DNA from: Symsagittifera roscoffensis
Taxonomy: Eukaryota > Xenacoelomorpha > Acoela > Convolutidae
Reading direction: 5' to 3'
Assembly: GCF_963678635.1 (NCBI RefSeq)
Contig: NC_087063.1
Span: 2,888,580 to 2,952,579 of the forward strand
Length of the DNA stretch: 64,000 bases
Below the pieces are notes generated by a model. The model did not search any database and was not told the DNA's origin. It saw nothing but the letters and a program-made list of their open reading frames with translations. Positions 54,138-64,000 of the stretch are shown here, piece after piece (the stretch's first letter is position 1; each line of letters starts with the position of its first letter). Both the position numbers and the translations under genes were made by a program.

Positions 54138-54313
54138 ATAAGGATCATTAAGTATAAAAATTTTACATAGGGATCATTAGGTATAAATATTTTACATAGG
54201 GATCATTTGGTATAAATATTTACATAGGGATCATTAGGTATAATCTATACCCAATGATCCCTGTAGGGATCACCCCCCCCCCCCCGATCCCAGTGTCGTA
54301 TATCTATACTACT
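54138..54313. repeat. Right terminal inverted repeat of the Maverick
   Basis: The reverse complement begins AGTAGTATAGATATACGAC, then a G run (13), the same TGATCCCTACAGGGATCA-type palindrome and about four 29-bp units. It ends flush with CATAAT at 54314-54319. Confidence 0.95.
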
Positions 54314-54319
54314 CATAAT
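54314..54319. repeat. Maverick target-site duplication (CATAAT), right copy
   Basis: This is identical to 35378-35383 and abuts the terminal repeat. Confidence 0.92.
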
Positions 54320-54890
54320 AATCATAATCATAATAAATTGTTTTCAAACGATATCTAGTTACAGAATTATTTATAAAATTTTACAATAGAAATTGTTTGG
54401 GAGAAGATACGAAAACTAGATTTATGTAATGCACGTCGCAGATCTCGTCAAATTGGAAACTTTACCAAGATCTTGAAGGTTCTTGTACATTCAGATGTTT
54501 TGGTTTTTTATAGGGCAGTGAGCTTACTTTTTTATGACTGACCAACGGGGGGCTATTTTCATATGCGAAAGACCGAATGGGCAAAAAGTTCATGAGCAAA
54601 GGACCGAAAGTCAATTTGTAAAAAGCAGTAACTGTCATTCAATTAAAATGAATTAAATGAAGCAATAATTTGCTTCTTTCATAACGAAACCCTTGAAATA
54701 AAAAATTTGTTCCAATTCAGCGGCGTTCATTGGCAATTTGAAATGAACGCCGTTATCAATATAGAAATGAACGCCATATTCGGCCATTATCAATATTCAG
54801 TCCCTGGAAAAAATTTAAGTTCTTACCAAACTTTGATTACTGAAATCTAATTGGCTGGTTTTTGTTTTCGCGCGTTCGGTCCTTCGCGTA
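54320..54890. other. Intergenic flank, nothing recognised
   Basis: No gene is seen. The words AATGAACGCC and GGCCATTATCAATAT repeat near 54720-54800, a small local duplication. Confidence 0.5.
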
Positions 54891-55090
54891 NNNNNNNNNN
54901 NNNNNNNNNNNNNNNNNNNNNNNNNNNNNNNNNNNNNNNNNNNNNNNNNNNNNNNNNNNNNNNNNNNNNNNNNNNNNNNNNNNNNNNNNNNNNNNNNNNN
55001 NNNNNNNNNNNNNNNNNNNNNNNNNNNNNNNNNNNNNNNNNNNNNNNNNNNNNNNNNNNNNNNNNNNNNNNNNNNNNNNNNNNNNNNNNN
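54891..55090. other. Assembly gap (200 N)
   Basis: Exactly 200 N bases directly precede the minisatellite. The gap probably marks a collapse of that repeat, and the true length is unknown. Confidence 0.99.
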
Positions 55091-55915
55091 GTAGTGATGG
55101 GAAGAGGGACAAAGGGTCAAATGTTGATGGTAGTGGTGGGAAGAGGGACAAAGGGTCAAATGTTGATGGTAGTGGCGGGAAGAGGGACAAAGGGTTAAAT
55201 GTTGATGGTAGTGGTGGGAAGAGGGACAACGGGTCAAATGTTGATGGTAGTGATGGGAAGAGGGGTATAGAGTCAAATATTGATGGTACTGGTGGAAAGA
55301 GGAACAAGGAGTCAAATGTTGACGACTGGTGACGGGAATAAGGACGAAGGGTCAAATGTTGACGACTGGTGGCGAGATTAAGGACAACATGTTAAATGTT
55401 GATGGTAGTGGTGGGAGGAATGACAAAGTCTCAAATGTTGATGGTAGTGATGGGAAGAGGGACAAAGGGTCAAATGTTGATGGTAGTGGTGGGAAGAGGG
55501 GTATAGAGTCAAATATTGATGGTACTGGTGGAAAGAGGAACAAGGAGTCAAATGTTGACGACTGGTGACGGGATTAAGGACGAAGGGTCAAATGTTGACG
55601 ACTGGTGGCGAGATTAAGGACAACATGTCAAATGTTGATGGTAGTGGTGGGAGGAATGACAAAGTCTCAAATGTTGATTGTAGTGATGGGAAGAGGGACA
55701 AAGGGTCAAATGTTGATGGTAGTGGTGGGAAGAGGGACAAAGGGTCAAATGTTGAGGGTAGTGGTGGGAAGAGGGACAAAGGGTCAAATGTTGATGGTAG
55801 TGGTGGGAAGAGGGACAAAGGGTCAAATGTTGAGGGTAGTGGTGGGAAGAGGGACAAAGGGTCAAATGTTGATAGTAGTGGTGGGAAGAGGGACAAAGGG
55901 TCAAATGTTGATGGA
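55091..55915. repeat. 39-bp minisatellite with higher-order structure
   Basis: The unit is GGGTCAAATGTTGATGGTAG followed by TGGTGGGAAGAGGGACAAA (39 bp). A variant block with GACGACTGGTGGCGAGATTA recurs 236 bp apart (from 55329 and from 55565), giving a higher-order repeat. Because 39 is divisible by three and the unit lacks stops in most frames, long open frames run through on both strands. They encode monotonous 13-residue repeats and are not supported as genes. Confidence 0.95.
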
Positions 55916-55954
55916 GTTGGTGTAGTTACGAGGCAAACGTCCGCGGAGATTTAA

Positions 55955-56318
55955 TCCGTCTTAGTAACCGTTCCAAACTCAAATAAGGCTTATTTTTCAT
56001 TTGAGACTTTTTTTCAATAATTGGTGGCGGTTTACTTTTCAAAAATAAATTCTCAAAATAATTGAAGTATTTTCATTTTTTAATATCTTTATCAACTTTT
56101 TAATCCAAACCATACTCGATATACATGGATAGTCCGTCGGAACATTCGAATTTTTGCCCCAGTACGATGTCCTATCAGGGTGCATAAATCATCCAAGACC
56201 AGAAAACAAGAAAATTATATTAGAGTGTTTCCAGTCATTGAAGTTATTTTTTGAAACCTTTTTAAGTAGAGATTATGTTTACTATGGAAATTAGCAATAA
56301 ACGCATGGCTTAGTTTAA
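55955..56318. other. Intergenic, nothing recognised
   Basis: This is unremarkable AT-rich sequence with no supported feature. Confidence 0.5.
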
Positions 56319-56621
56319 CTAAACCATATAATTCAAAACCTTTTCCCCAACTACTCGTTCGGCCAAAAAAAAGATGAAAAACATTTTTGTCTTGAAAACC
56401 AGAGCGAACATTTGTGTGATCTACGTCGTTTCAAGTTAGTGTCCGACAAAAACATCCTGAAAGTCAAGTCATACCCTCTTCTCGGGAAATTAAAACGCTG
56501 GCAGATTTTGAATGAAAAACAGGGAAAAAACACGACTGGTGCACACACTACAACCGCAGATACCATTCGTTTTCACTTTGATCCTCAACAGCTTTTGAAT
56601 CAAATTTATTTAGAGATCTGA
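56319..56621 (+). CDS. Weak candidate coding segment
   Basis: One plus-strand frame is open for 101 codons ending at TGA 56619-56621. Its middle has protein-like composition (HLCDLRRFKLVSDKNILKVK, LLGKLKRWQILNEKQGKN). There is no ATG before the upstream stop, and no splice acceptor is clear enough to call an exon. No family is recognised. It could be a terminal exon, a gene fragment or chance. Confidence 0.2.
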   Translation, partial: LNHIIQNLFPNYSFGQKKDEKHFCLENQSEHLCDLRRFKLVSDKNILKVKSYPLLGKLKRWQILNEKQGKNTTGAHTTTADTIRFHFDPQQLLNQIYLEI

Positions 56622-56931
56622 AAACAAAAAAAAACACTTCCATGTTTAAAAGAGATGTGCTTCGAGATGCTGAAATTTAAACGCTTCTTTGCCAATCTTC
56701 TATTGGATTCAGAAAATTACAGAAAATTAAACTTTTAAGGTTCAGAAAATTACATTTTTTTGTGATCAACGTGTTTGTGAAGAAAACAACAGTTTGTTAT
56801 CAACCTGATAAACAAAACCTGGAAGAACTCAGATTTGTTAAGAATTTTTATGGAGTTGTCTTCTGGCATCAGTAAAATAATATCTGTGGTTTATATCAGT
56901 ATCCCTCTGATGACTGAGGCTCTGAAACTTT

Positions 56932-57330
56932 TTAAAAAAAGATTGGTTCGAGCAAAAGTATAGCTAGCACAGCTGGAAACATTCCAACCCAGAAAACTAT
57001 CACGTTCCACCCAGAACTGTGATCATCATTGTTTTGGATTAATTCAATGTCAATTTTCCGCATCCGCGCCGTTTTTAATGAGTTTGCCATGAGCAGAAAA
57101 AATGCGTTGGCCTCAAGAGCCACTTATGCCAGAATTTCTATCGGGAGGAACTTGTCTCTCAGTGACAAAACCGACAAAATTACAAGGGCTACATTGGCAA
57201 TAATATGTTCAATATATTGTAACAACCAATGGTTTGTAACAACATTTGCAACAACATTTATAGCATGCTACCCGTTTACCACGAGGGCTATAACCAGAGC
57301 AATTCAATTGAGCAGCAATAATTTCCCGAA
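56932..57330 (-). pseudogene. Weak candidate: degenerate multi-span membrane protein fragment
   Basis: One minus-strand frame reads as hydrophobic segments joined by polar loops: ALVIALVVNG, IIANVALVILSVLSL, VALEANAFFLLMANSL and VIVFWVGMFPAVLAILLL, separated by a loop with KIDIELIQNNDD. It is interrupted by a TGA, a TAG and a TAA (about 57303, 57268 and 57124). Order and spacing would suit a receptor- or channel-like fragment, but the family is not recognised and coincidence is possible. Confidence 0.2.
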
Positions 57331-57359
57331 CCAAAACCTTATTAATTCAACATAGACTA

Positions 57360-58329
57360 GACATAAAGACAGCTAGCTTGATAAAAGTTGGTTAACCAAT
57401 GTTACTATGAATCTAACCGGTTTAAAATTTTTTACTTGATTAACTTTTTACATGTTTTTAGATACTTACTTCGTGTGATCACCTGGGCGCCTTTGATGAA
57501 ATGCAGGGTGTTTTGAAACTGTTTAATATTTGACAAATAGAATGTCAAACAAAAAGTAAAATTAGTCGGGTTTTCTCAGTTGAACAAACAAGGATTTAAA
57601 TTAGTTTTGAACTTTCGATTGACTAAAAACTTTAGCCGACTAACGTTTTCATTCAAACGTTTTTATTGAAATTATTAATTTTGATATTTTTGGTTGATTA
57701 AGAACAAAATTCTGAAGTTATTCGACATTGACTCATTTTTGTTTAAAAAAATATGCCAAATATACAATTATACAAAGCGGAGTAAGCAAAAGTTTTGTTA
57801 ATGTTTGAGCGCGCCTTTTAGACATTTTTTTAAAAATCGTAAGCAGTAGCTTTGCGAGCTTTAAGTGGACGTGGTACTGGAATGCAGCAGTTGAACTGAA
57901 AACAAGATACATATCTGAGCATTCGTTTAAAATATGGACCAGAAAATGCTTGTTCTAGTTTTTCAACGTTACTTACTTTTTCCAATTTGATGCTCAAGGA
58001 GTTTTTCATTAAGCTATTATCACAAGGCTAGAGCTCACTTTGCAAACTGCGGCGCACGAGAGACTTGAAACCGCAATCATATGATTGTTTGGCATCATCA
58101 CTACCGGATATATACAAGCCATATGTCTCTGTTAAAACTCAAAATTTGAGAAAAAAACTGAGGTTAAATGACTATGGAAACCCTTAAAAGACTATAGAGA
58201 CCCTTCAAATGTTTTAAACTGATTGAAACTTTTTGCATATGCTATAAAACCATGTGCTATAGCATCCGCTGTATAGGTAAAAGACACCACGGCGGTGCTC
58301 AAAGATGCCACGGCGGAGGACGCAGGTCA
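57360..58329. other. Intergenic, nothing recognised
   Basis: No gene or repeat is supported. Confidence 0.5.
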
Positions 58330-58830
58330 GTAAAAACAGACTGACAACGCGACTTCTGAGAAGAATTTTAGGGCACGACTTAAGAAAAAAAAACTGACAC
58401 GAGACATAAGAAAAACTGACACGCGAATAAAGCAAAAAAATTCAGCTGCGCGGTTCACGAAATATTGACAGAACTTGAGAACAAAAAAAATTCGAGAAAA
58501 AACTAACGACGCGTCTTAAGAATGAACTAACGACACTACCTAAGAAATGACTTTAGCGGTGCGAATTACGAAAAAAAAACTGACGGCGCGACTTGAGAAA
58601 TAATTGATGATGCGACTCGAAAAAATACTTTATATCTTTTTGTTCTGTCGCGACGGTCACGGTGGCTTGTTCTCCTTAGTGCCAGCCCGGAATTGGCAGT
58701 TTTCAGTTGACGCTGTCGCCCCAGTCTTGAACTGCCAAACGTCGGTTGCGCTGGTCTGGAATTGCTCATGTAAAGTCGCGTCAACCAGAAGTTTCCAAAG
58801 GGGGGTCGCACCGGTCTTTTCTTAGAACCT
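58330..58830. repeat. Two adjoining degenerate short tandem arrays
   Basis: 58330-58620 repeats a motif like ACTGACGGCGCGACTTAAGAA, with variable A runs, at about 30-50 bp spacing. 58670-58830 is a GC-richer array of 30-38-bp units around a GGTCTGGAATTG-like core (GCCCGGAATTGGCAG, GTCTTGAACTGCC, GGTCTGGAATTGC). The minus-strand frame 58910-58566 covers this array, is Arg-rich because of it, and is not called as a gene. Confidence 0.5.
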
Positions 58831-59185
58831 CGAACCGGGGAAGAAAAGTTAGCGAATTGGAGTAACCAATTATGGGTTCTGAAAACATCGGAACCTTGTC
58901 GATTTTTCATGAGTATTATTACGAACTAGCAACACTATGTGCGCCGGACAAAACGCTTGCTAGGAATAAAGGGTCCTTTCTACTTTCTATCTTAGAAAGT
59001 AAATCTAAAATTCGCTGAGAAATAATTTATTAGAAAAGAAGTTAGTATGAATTTACAGCAAGTTGCCTTTTGACTCAATATCTATTTTAACGGTGAGATT
59101 AGAGATATTTTTACTGAGAGTAGATATTATTTTAGAGATTGGTTGGGGTGGTTGAAGAGAGTGGTGTTGGTGTTAGAAGAGATAT

Positions 59186-59491
59186 TGTTGGGAATGAATT
59201 CCCGTAGTTTTGAGCTTCTATTTATACTCAGATGGGAAATCGTACCACTTTTCGTATCAAATGAGAAGTTACTTCTTAACTTCGTATTCTCTATTCGTAC
59301 TTTCGTATTTTACGAGAAGAATGTTTCGTGTGCTCGTATTTTAGGAGAGGAATCGTTATTATTCGCATTGAACGAGATTAGTCGTTTCAATTCTCAATGC
59401 TTAAAACGTTATAGGAATTATTCCAATAGCATTTCCCTTCCGTTTGCAAGGGAATAAAAACATATTTATTTTGTGGTGGCGACGGCGTCAC
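59186..59491 (+). mobile_element. Possible LTR fragment with primer-binding-site-like end
   Basis: The segment begins TGTTGGGAATGAATTCCC (short inverted ends), has TATTTATA near 59219 and a GGAATAAAAACA near 59451. TGGTGGCGACGGCGTCAC follows at 59474, resembling a tRNA-complementary primer-binding site. A second LTR is not seen, so it could be a solo or truncated element, or chance. Confidence 0.25.
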
Positions 59492-59599
59492 ACTTTGTGA
59501 GCTCAATAAAATAGTTCATGTTTCTGTTTCTATTTGAAATCAGAACTGTATATGCTGACTATTATATCACACAATAGCCATACGCGGAAAAAAATTTAA

Positions 59600-62500
59600 A
59601 CAACTTCATCTCCGCAAACCAGCATCTCCACAACTTCCTCTCTACAAACAACACCGCCTAAAAATGCCAAAATCGAGGTTGAAGAGGCTCATCAAGGGAG
59701 AAAAAATATTAGAAAAACCATTTTGCATTGACATTTAATTTTTCAAAGTCATCATTCACTGCAAAGAACTACAAGCGCTACACTTGAAATTTCTCACAAT
59801 TTTTTGAATGTATGATTAGTTGATTCTAAAAAATAAAATGTCCTACGAAGTGTTGAGAGCTAATTTTTAGCTAACGGTGGTCACAGCAATTACACCATAC
59901 TTATGACTCAAAATTGGTTGCTTTCGTCTCTGTTTTTTGAGCTCACTTTCAGTTTATTATTTTGAACTTGTCGCTCTGAGGGTTTCTGTGATCTTTCAAT
60001 GTATGAATCTTTGTATTGCAAAACCAAGTTGATAAAAATGTCCTGTTCGTTCCACGAAACCAATAGAAATTGATGAATCTTGTTGTAGCACTTGAATAAC
60101 AAATTTCCACCCCAATAAAGGACTAATTCAGCATTTCAGCGTTTGCAAAAACTGTGCTTTCTAACGAATCCTCCATAACCGCTTTTCTAACGCAATGAGG
60201 CGGATAATTCAGGAGATTCAAACTTGTTAACAAAAATTTATCGTTTTGACCTCAAAACACATTTTTGACCATTTCGACACATGACAACCGTGTCAAAAAA
60301 TCTAATCGACGAATTTTGCTTGCAAATTAGCATTCATTATTTTTTTAAAATAAAACTTGGACCAAAATAAATGTTATTAAAAATTTTATCAGGTTTGCTT
60401 TCCTTAGTTAATTTTCTACCATGATGAGAGCATAAAGCAGGACTCAAATGATATTCACAACACAAACAAACTGATTTCTATCCACTCAAAAAATAAGGTG
60501 TAAAAGTGTCTCGCTTTTTTATCTGAATAGCTATTTAGAAGGAAAAATTTAGAGAAAAAGTTAGAAAGCGAATCAGTGACTTTTTAGAATGAACACAGCA
60601 TAAGCAAGTTTTTCAAAAAAAATAAATGCACAAAAAATGTGACAAGTTGCAATCATAATATCTACCTCACGGCTGTAGCATGGTTAATTAAACAAGTACC
60701 TACTCACAGATAACCACACATGCACCCTCGTTCTCAAACAGAGAAGTCAAAAAGCTTTATCAGAAAAAGCAAGCCATACAATTTGCAGAATGGCTAAAAT
60801 TTTGAGCATTTCGAACGTTTTCAATTGTTTATAAGCATTTTTTTTCAAAATGAAGCAAAACATACAAATCAAACAATTTCTATCTCAAGAAATCTAATGG
60901 TAAGTAGTTTTTTTATCAATTAATTAAACCTGTGGAAAAAGAATACTTTTTTAAAACATTGAACAAAAGGATTTTTAACAACTGCATAGTGAAAAACTGA
61001 TGTTCTCGAATTGAAATTTCTAGCTATCATCTATAAAAAAAACCGTGGCGCTGTTGTGCCAACGACTGACAAATTGCTGTCTTCTTTTTTTTCACAACAA
61101 AATCAGTGTCAAATAATCATCATACGAATGAATGGAGGAGTGTTATACTATACTAAGGTCCTTTCAGTCGAGATTTAAACGACACTAAAAATTTTTACAA
61201 ATTTGTTTCAGTCATGAAAAACCGGTTGGAAACTTTTTGATTTTAATCTTATAGCGAGCCAATCTAGCAAGCGAATATGAGCGCAATGACATTTTCAGCC
61301 GCTAAACTTTGTTTGTAAAGCTTCTTTTAGGGCTTTCTTGGAGCAATTTTTTAATTAATGCTCAAAAAGTCTGTAAAAAAACTTAAATAGTAATTCATAC
61401 AAATTTTTTATCTCACCACTAACAAAAAACAACACGACTTGAGAATAATTTGATTATTTTATTGAGGTCCAATTTTTCTCTGTTGTTTGAACAGAACAGC
61501 CGTCAGCGATTCTTCTTTTTGTTTTCTTAGAAAATTAAATTTTTCCACCAAATGAAGAAGATACATTGATATAAATTAAAGTGAAACATTCTGTTTTCAA
61601 AAAATAGGTTTGGAAAATGCTCGATTTTAATCAATCACTCGTTTTTTTTCAAAAAAAAATCAATTTCATTGCTTAACCTTAAAATTGAATTCAAAATTTT
61701 AAAATAAACTCCCCAATTTTCATCAAGTGCTTGCACTGTGAAAAACAATCAAGAATAAATTCAATAAAATCAAATCAAGGGCAAACGCAAAAAACGATAG
61801 TGAAACCTCTAACTCAAAGTAAGCAAACGTCAAAGTAAATGAATCAAAATCTGAAAAAAGTTGATTTTTGGGGGTAAGAGGTAACAAACAGAAACACAAC
61901 AGAAGACCCTGATTTTTTCCTGGTTGTTTGCTGAGGAGGGTTACAACCTAAAACACAGCAGAAAACATAGTTCCTTCTCTGATCGAAAAAATAGATTGAA
62001 AGTCACTTTTTAACGCATGTTTTAATCTTGATAAAATTTTGGCAAGTTAGAGTTGGTCAAAATTTTCAATTATTGTCCTCTTTTCTAACCCCAATTCCGA
62101 ATTCCATAAATTCAAAAAGTATATCTTCTATGTAAGACCACAACGCAAAGATGAACTGAATCATGAGAGTATTTGACTAATGAAATGGTCAAAACCATTA
62201 AGGAAATCTACCACCTAAACGTAAGAGAAACGAAGTTATTGCTAAAATAAATTGCTATAGTTTTAATGCTGCAATCATTAGATTTTATAATTTTTTCACC
62301 TCAGCCTAAACATCAGCACGAAAAGTCAACAGAAAAACAAGCCTTAAATTTTGTGTTAAATTTTTTCAAAATAATTGATATTCAAGAAAATTAATGCATA
62401 ATCTTTGCACATCATGTAGTAAATCTGTATTTAATCTGTACAAAATATGTGTACCGCCCATGTAAATTGTGTATATGGATATTCGGTAATTTGTAAATAG

Positions 62501-64000
62501 TGTGTACCTAAACATTGAACATTGAATTTCGGTTCATTTCACTCCAGTACTAATGGACTACCGAGATTTGACTATTGATTTGATACTTAATAAAACTTCA
62601 TTTTTTTAAACTAGTTATCAAGCTCATAAATGTATTTTTACTTGCGATAATGAAATACACTCTTTTTTGCCAATGTATTTGCTAAAGTGAATTTTAAAAA
62701 AGTCGACAGCTGTGCAAGCAGCAAAGAACGTTCTGAACACAATTCATGCAAAAAGTTTTTTTTGAAATAATGGATCTGTTTTCTTTGTTTTATTTTTATA
62801 AAAAGCCACGTCCACGTTATAATTTTTGGAATCATAAATGTATAAAAATCTAATTCTATCAAAGGTTGCATTTTGAAGTTCGATTAACAAATTCACTGCA
62901 AAATTTGCAGAATTTTTCCAAAGAAAACTTTGCAAAAAAAATGTTAGCGTTAGACGGCACGTATACGTGTGACACCACGCTTCGATCAATCTGGTGTATT
63001 TATTTGAACTCTTTCTTTGAAACTAATTTATGTTTTTCCCGCCTTTCGTTTCTGACAAAGTTTCAAAACTTTCCATTCTGCAATGGGTTTTACAGATAAC
63101 AAATTGTAGCTTTTGCAAGGCAAAAGGCTTGCCTCTAATTTGAATGATAATTTCTCCAACTTCATAAGATGAAAAAATTTTTGTCCGCTAGCTGATCACA
63201 GTACTTCAGTGAAAATAAACAAATTAAACAGCCAATTTAACCGAAATTTTTTAATGAATTTATAAATATATAATGAATTAAAGAATATAATGAAAACTTG
63301 TGAAACTTTATAAATTTAAATTGAGTTAAACAACTTTTATTCAAAACTAACTATGCAAATGAGAGGTTTTAAGTTTTAAACAGGAGCAGTTATTATTAGC
63401 AGTCAGAATTCAAAATCTTGCTCAGTTATGACAATTGCTTGAATGATGTCATTCGAATGGAAGTATTATTTTTTATGTCGCATATAGTTAATTTATCAGT
63501 CTATGTCAAAAACTGTAGATATGCCATTGGAAAAATAGCCAAATGAGCTGAAATCCATCCAAGCCAAGGAATAATCAGGCTCCAGCCGGGGGAGGCTCCG
63601 TTGCTGATGAAAACGGCTTGCGATTTGTTTAAAAAACAAAACAGCTTCTATAGTTTTTGAACCAAATTTTATTCTGAATAATTATACACCTAAATTTACC
63701 TAATTAAGAAATTATAGATTGATTTTGTGCAGAAATTACGCTAATATTCATTTGAAAAATGTTATGTTCTTTTCTGATGCATTATTTGGGGGAGCGGCAG
63801 TTTTTTTTTGAAAAAAATTCGTGAAATCAGAAAATCCTGACTGGAAAAACTAAATTGAAAATTTTAATCTCGAAAAGCCCAACATCCCCAAAAAATTACA
63901 CGAACCACTACCTCAGCTCAATTTTATTTATCACAAAAAAAATCCAATTTCTTGAACTGATATGAAAACTTGACTTTATCATAACTTTTCAGATTTTATC
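59600..64000. other. Intergenic, nothing recognised
   Basis: AT-rich sequence runs to the window end. Short frames (59908-60102, 62638-63099) show no recognisable domains. I find no convincing exon, RNA gene or mobile element here. Confidence 0.5.

Larger units (their letters stand above)
35384..54313. mobile_element. 18,930-bp Maverick/Polinton transposon
   Basis: Terminal inverted repeats begin AGTAGTATAGATATACGAC and are flanked by the 6-bp duplication CATAAT. The element encodes the diagnostic set: retroviral-type integrase, protein-primed DNA polymerase B, A32/FtsK-type packaging ATPase, adenain-like protease, and major and minor capsid proteins. The length is within the usual 15-20 kb. 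Most genes lie on the minus strand (36686-45888) and two on the plus strand (46372-53692), divergently arranged around 45889-46371. Gene packing on the minus strand is virus-like, with 2-bp gaps and short overlaps. Several genes are frameshifted or carry nonsense codons, so this copy is probably not active as written. Confidence 0.96.

Noticed and set aside
55091-55954. Several overlapping ORFs on both strands encoding 13-residue repeats
   Set aside because: The 39-bp unit lacks stops in several frames, so open frames on both strands are expected. There is no start context or non-repeat domain.
58566-58910. 114-residue Arg-rich minus-strand ORF
   Set aside because: It lies across degenerate GC-richer tandem repeats and shows no domain.

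Overview
This is a eukaryotic, AT-rich, repeat-dense window, most likely from an invertebrate animal. The reasons are a Maverick/Polinton DNA transposon of animal type, a Ty3/Gypsy retroelement with an envelope-like gene, spliceosomal introns, MITEs, satellites and a 200-base assembly gap. I recognise no complete host gene. One candidate host exon lies at 3028-3256 on the minus strand.

Layout. 1-505 is a tetranucleotide microsatellite. 506-8630 is intergenic, with a 180-bp satellite (3415-4480), three degenerate ~540-bp repeats (4640-6100), a large imperfect inverted repeat (1290-2275) and the candidate exon. 9295-28286 is one 18,992-bp LTR retroelement on the minus strand with 409-bp LTRs, a 4-bp target duplication and a primer-binding site. 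It sits inside a dispersed repeat whose uninterrupted paralogue is at 32774-33755. 28287-35383 is intergenic and holds two copies of a hAT-like MITE with 8-bp target duplications and several local duplications. 35384-54313 is an 18,930-bp Maverick/Polinton with terminal inverted repeats and a 6-bp target duplication (CATAAT). 54320-64000 is intergenic, with an N gap, a 39-bp minisatellite, degenerate repeats and some weak ORFs.

The retroelement is unusually complex. In transcription order (right to left) it carries a 5' leader with a duplicated hairpin motif, a small basic ORF overlapping the start of gag, gag with a CCHC knuckle, and protease, reverse transcriptase, RNase H and integrase. 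These are followed by two tiny hydrophobic ORFs, a Pro/Ser/Thr-rich ORF, a glycoprotein-like ORF that I relate to chuvirus-type glycoproteins, and a further long ORF of unknown function before the 3' LTR. About fifteen in-frame stops and several frameshifts show that this copy is dead, although its LTRs differ at only about 12 of 409 positions.

The Maverick holds the expected virus-like set on the minus strand: adenain-type protease, major capsid protein, basic core-like protein, minor capsid protein, integrase and packaging ATPase. Upstream of these are a compact block of less familiar genes: two paralogous ORFs (one with membrane segments), a DnaQ-like exonuclease candidate, an HUH-like candidate and a PC4-like candidate. 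On the plus strand are an ORF ending in a nuclear localisation signal and a protein-primed DNA polymerase B preceded by three C2H2 zinc fingers. The polymerase gene contains a convincing 652-bp intron made largely of A/T runs, and three GCGGGAAA (E2F-like) sites lie just upstream of its start codon. Several genes are frameshifted, many at homopolymers, and the polymerase and capsid genes also have nonsense codons. The copy is therefore either decayed or partly mis-sequenced.
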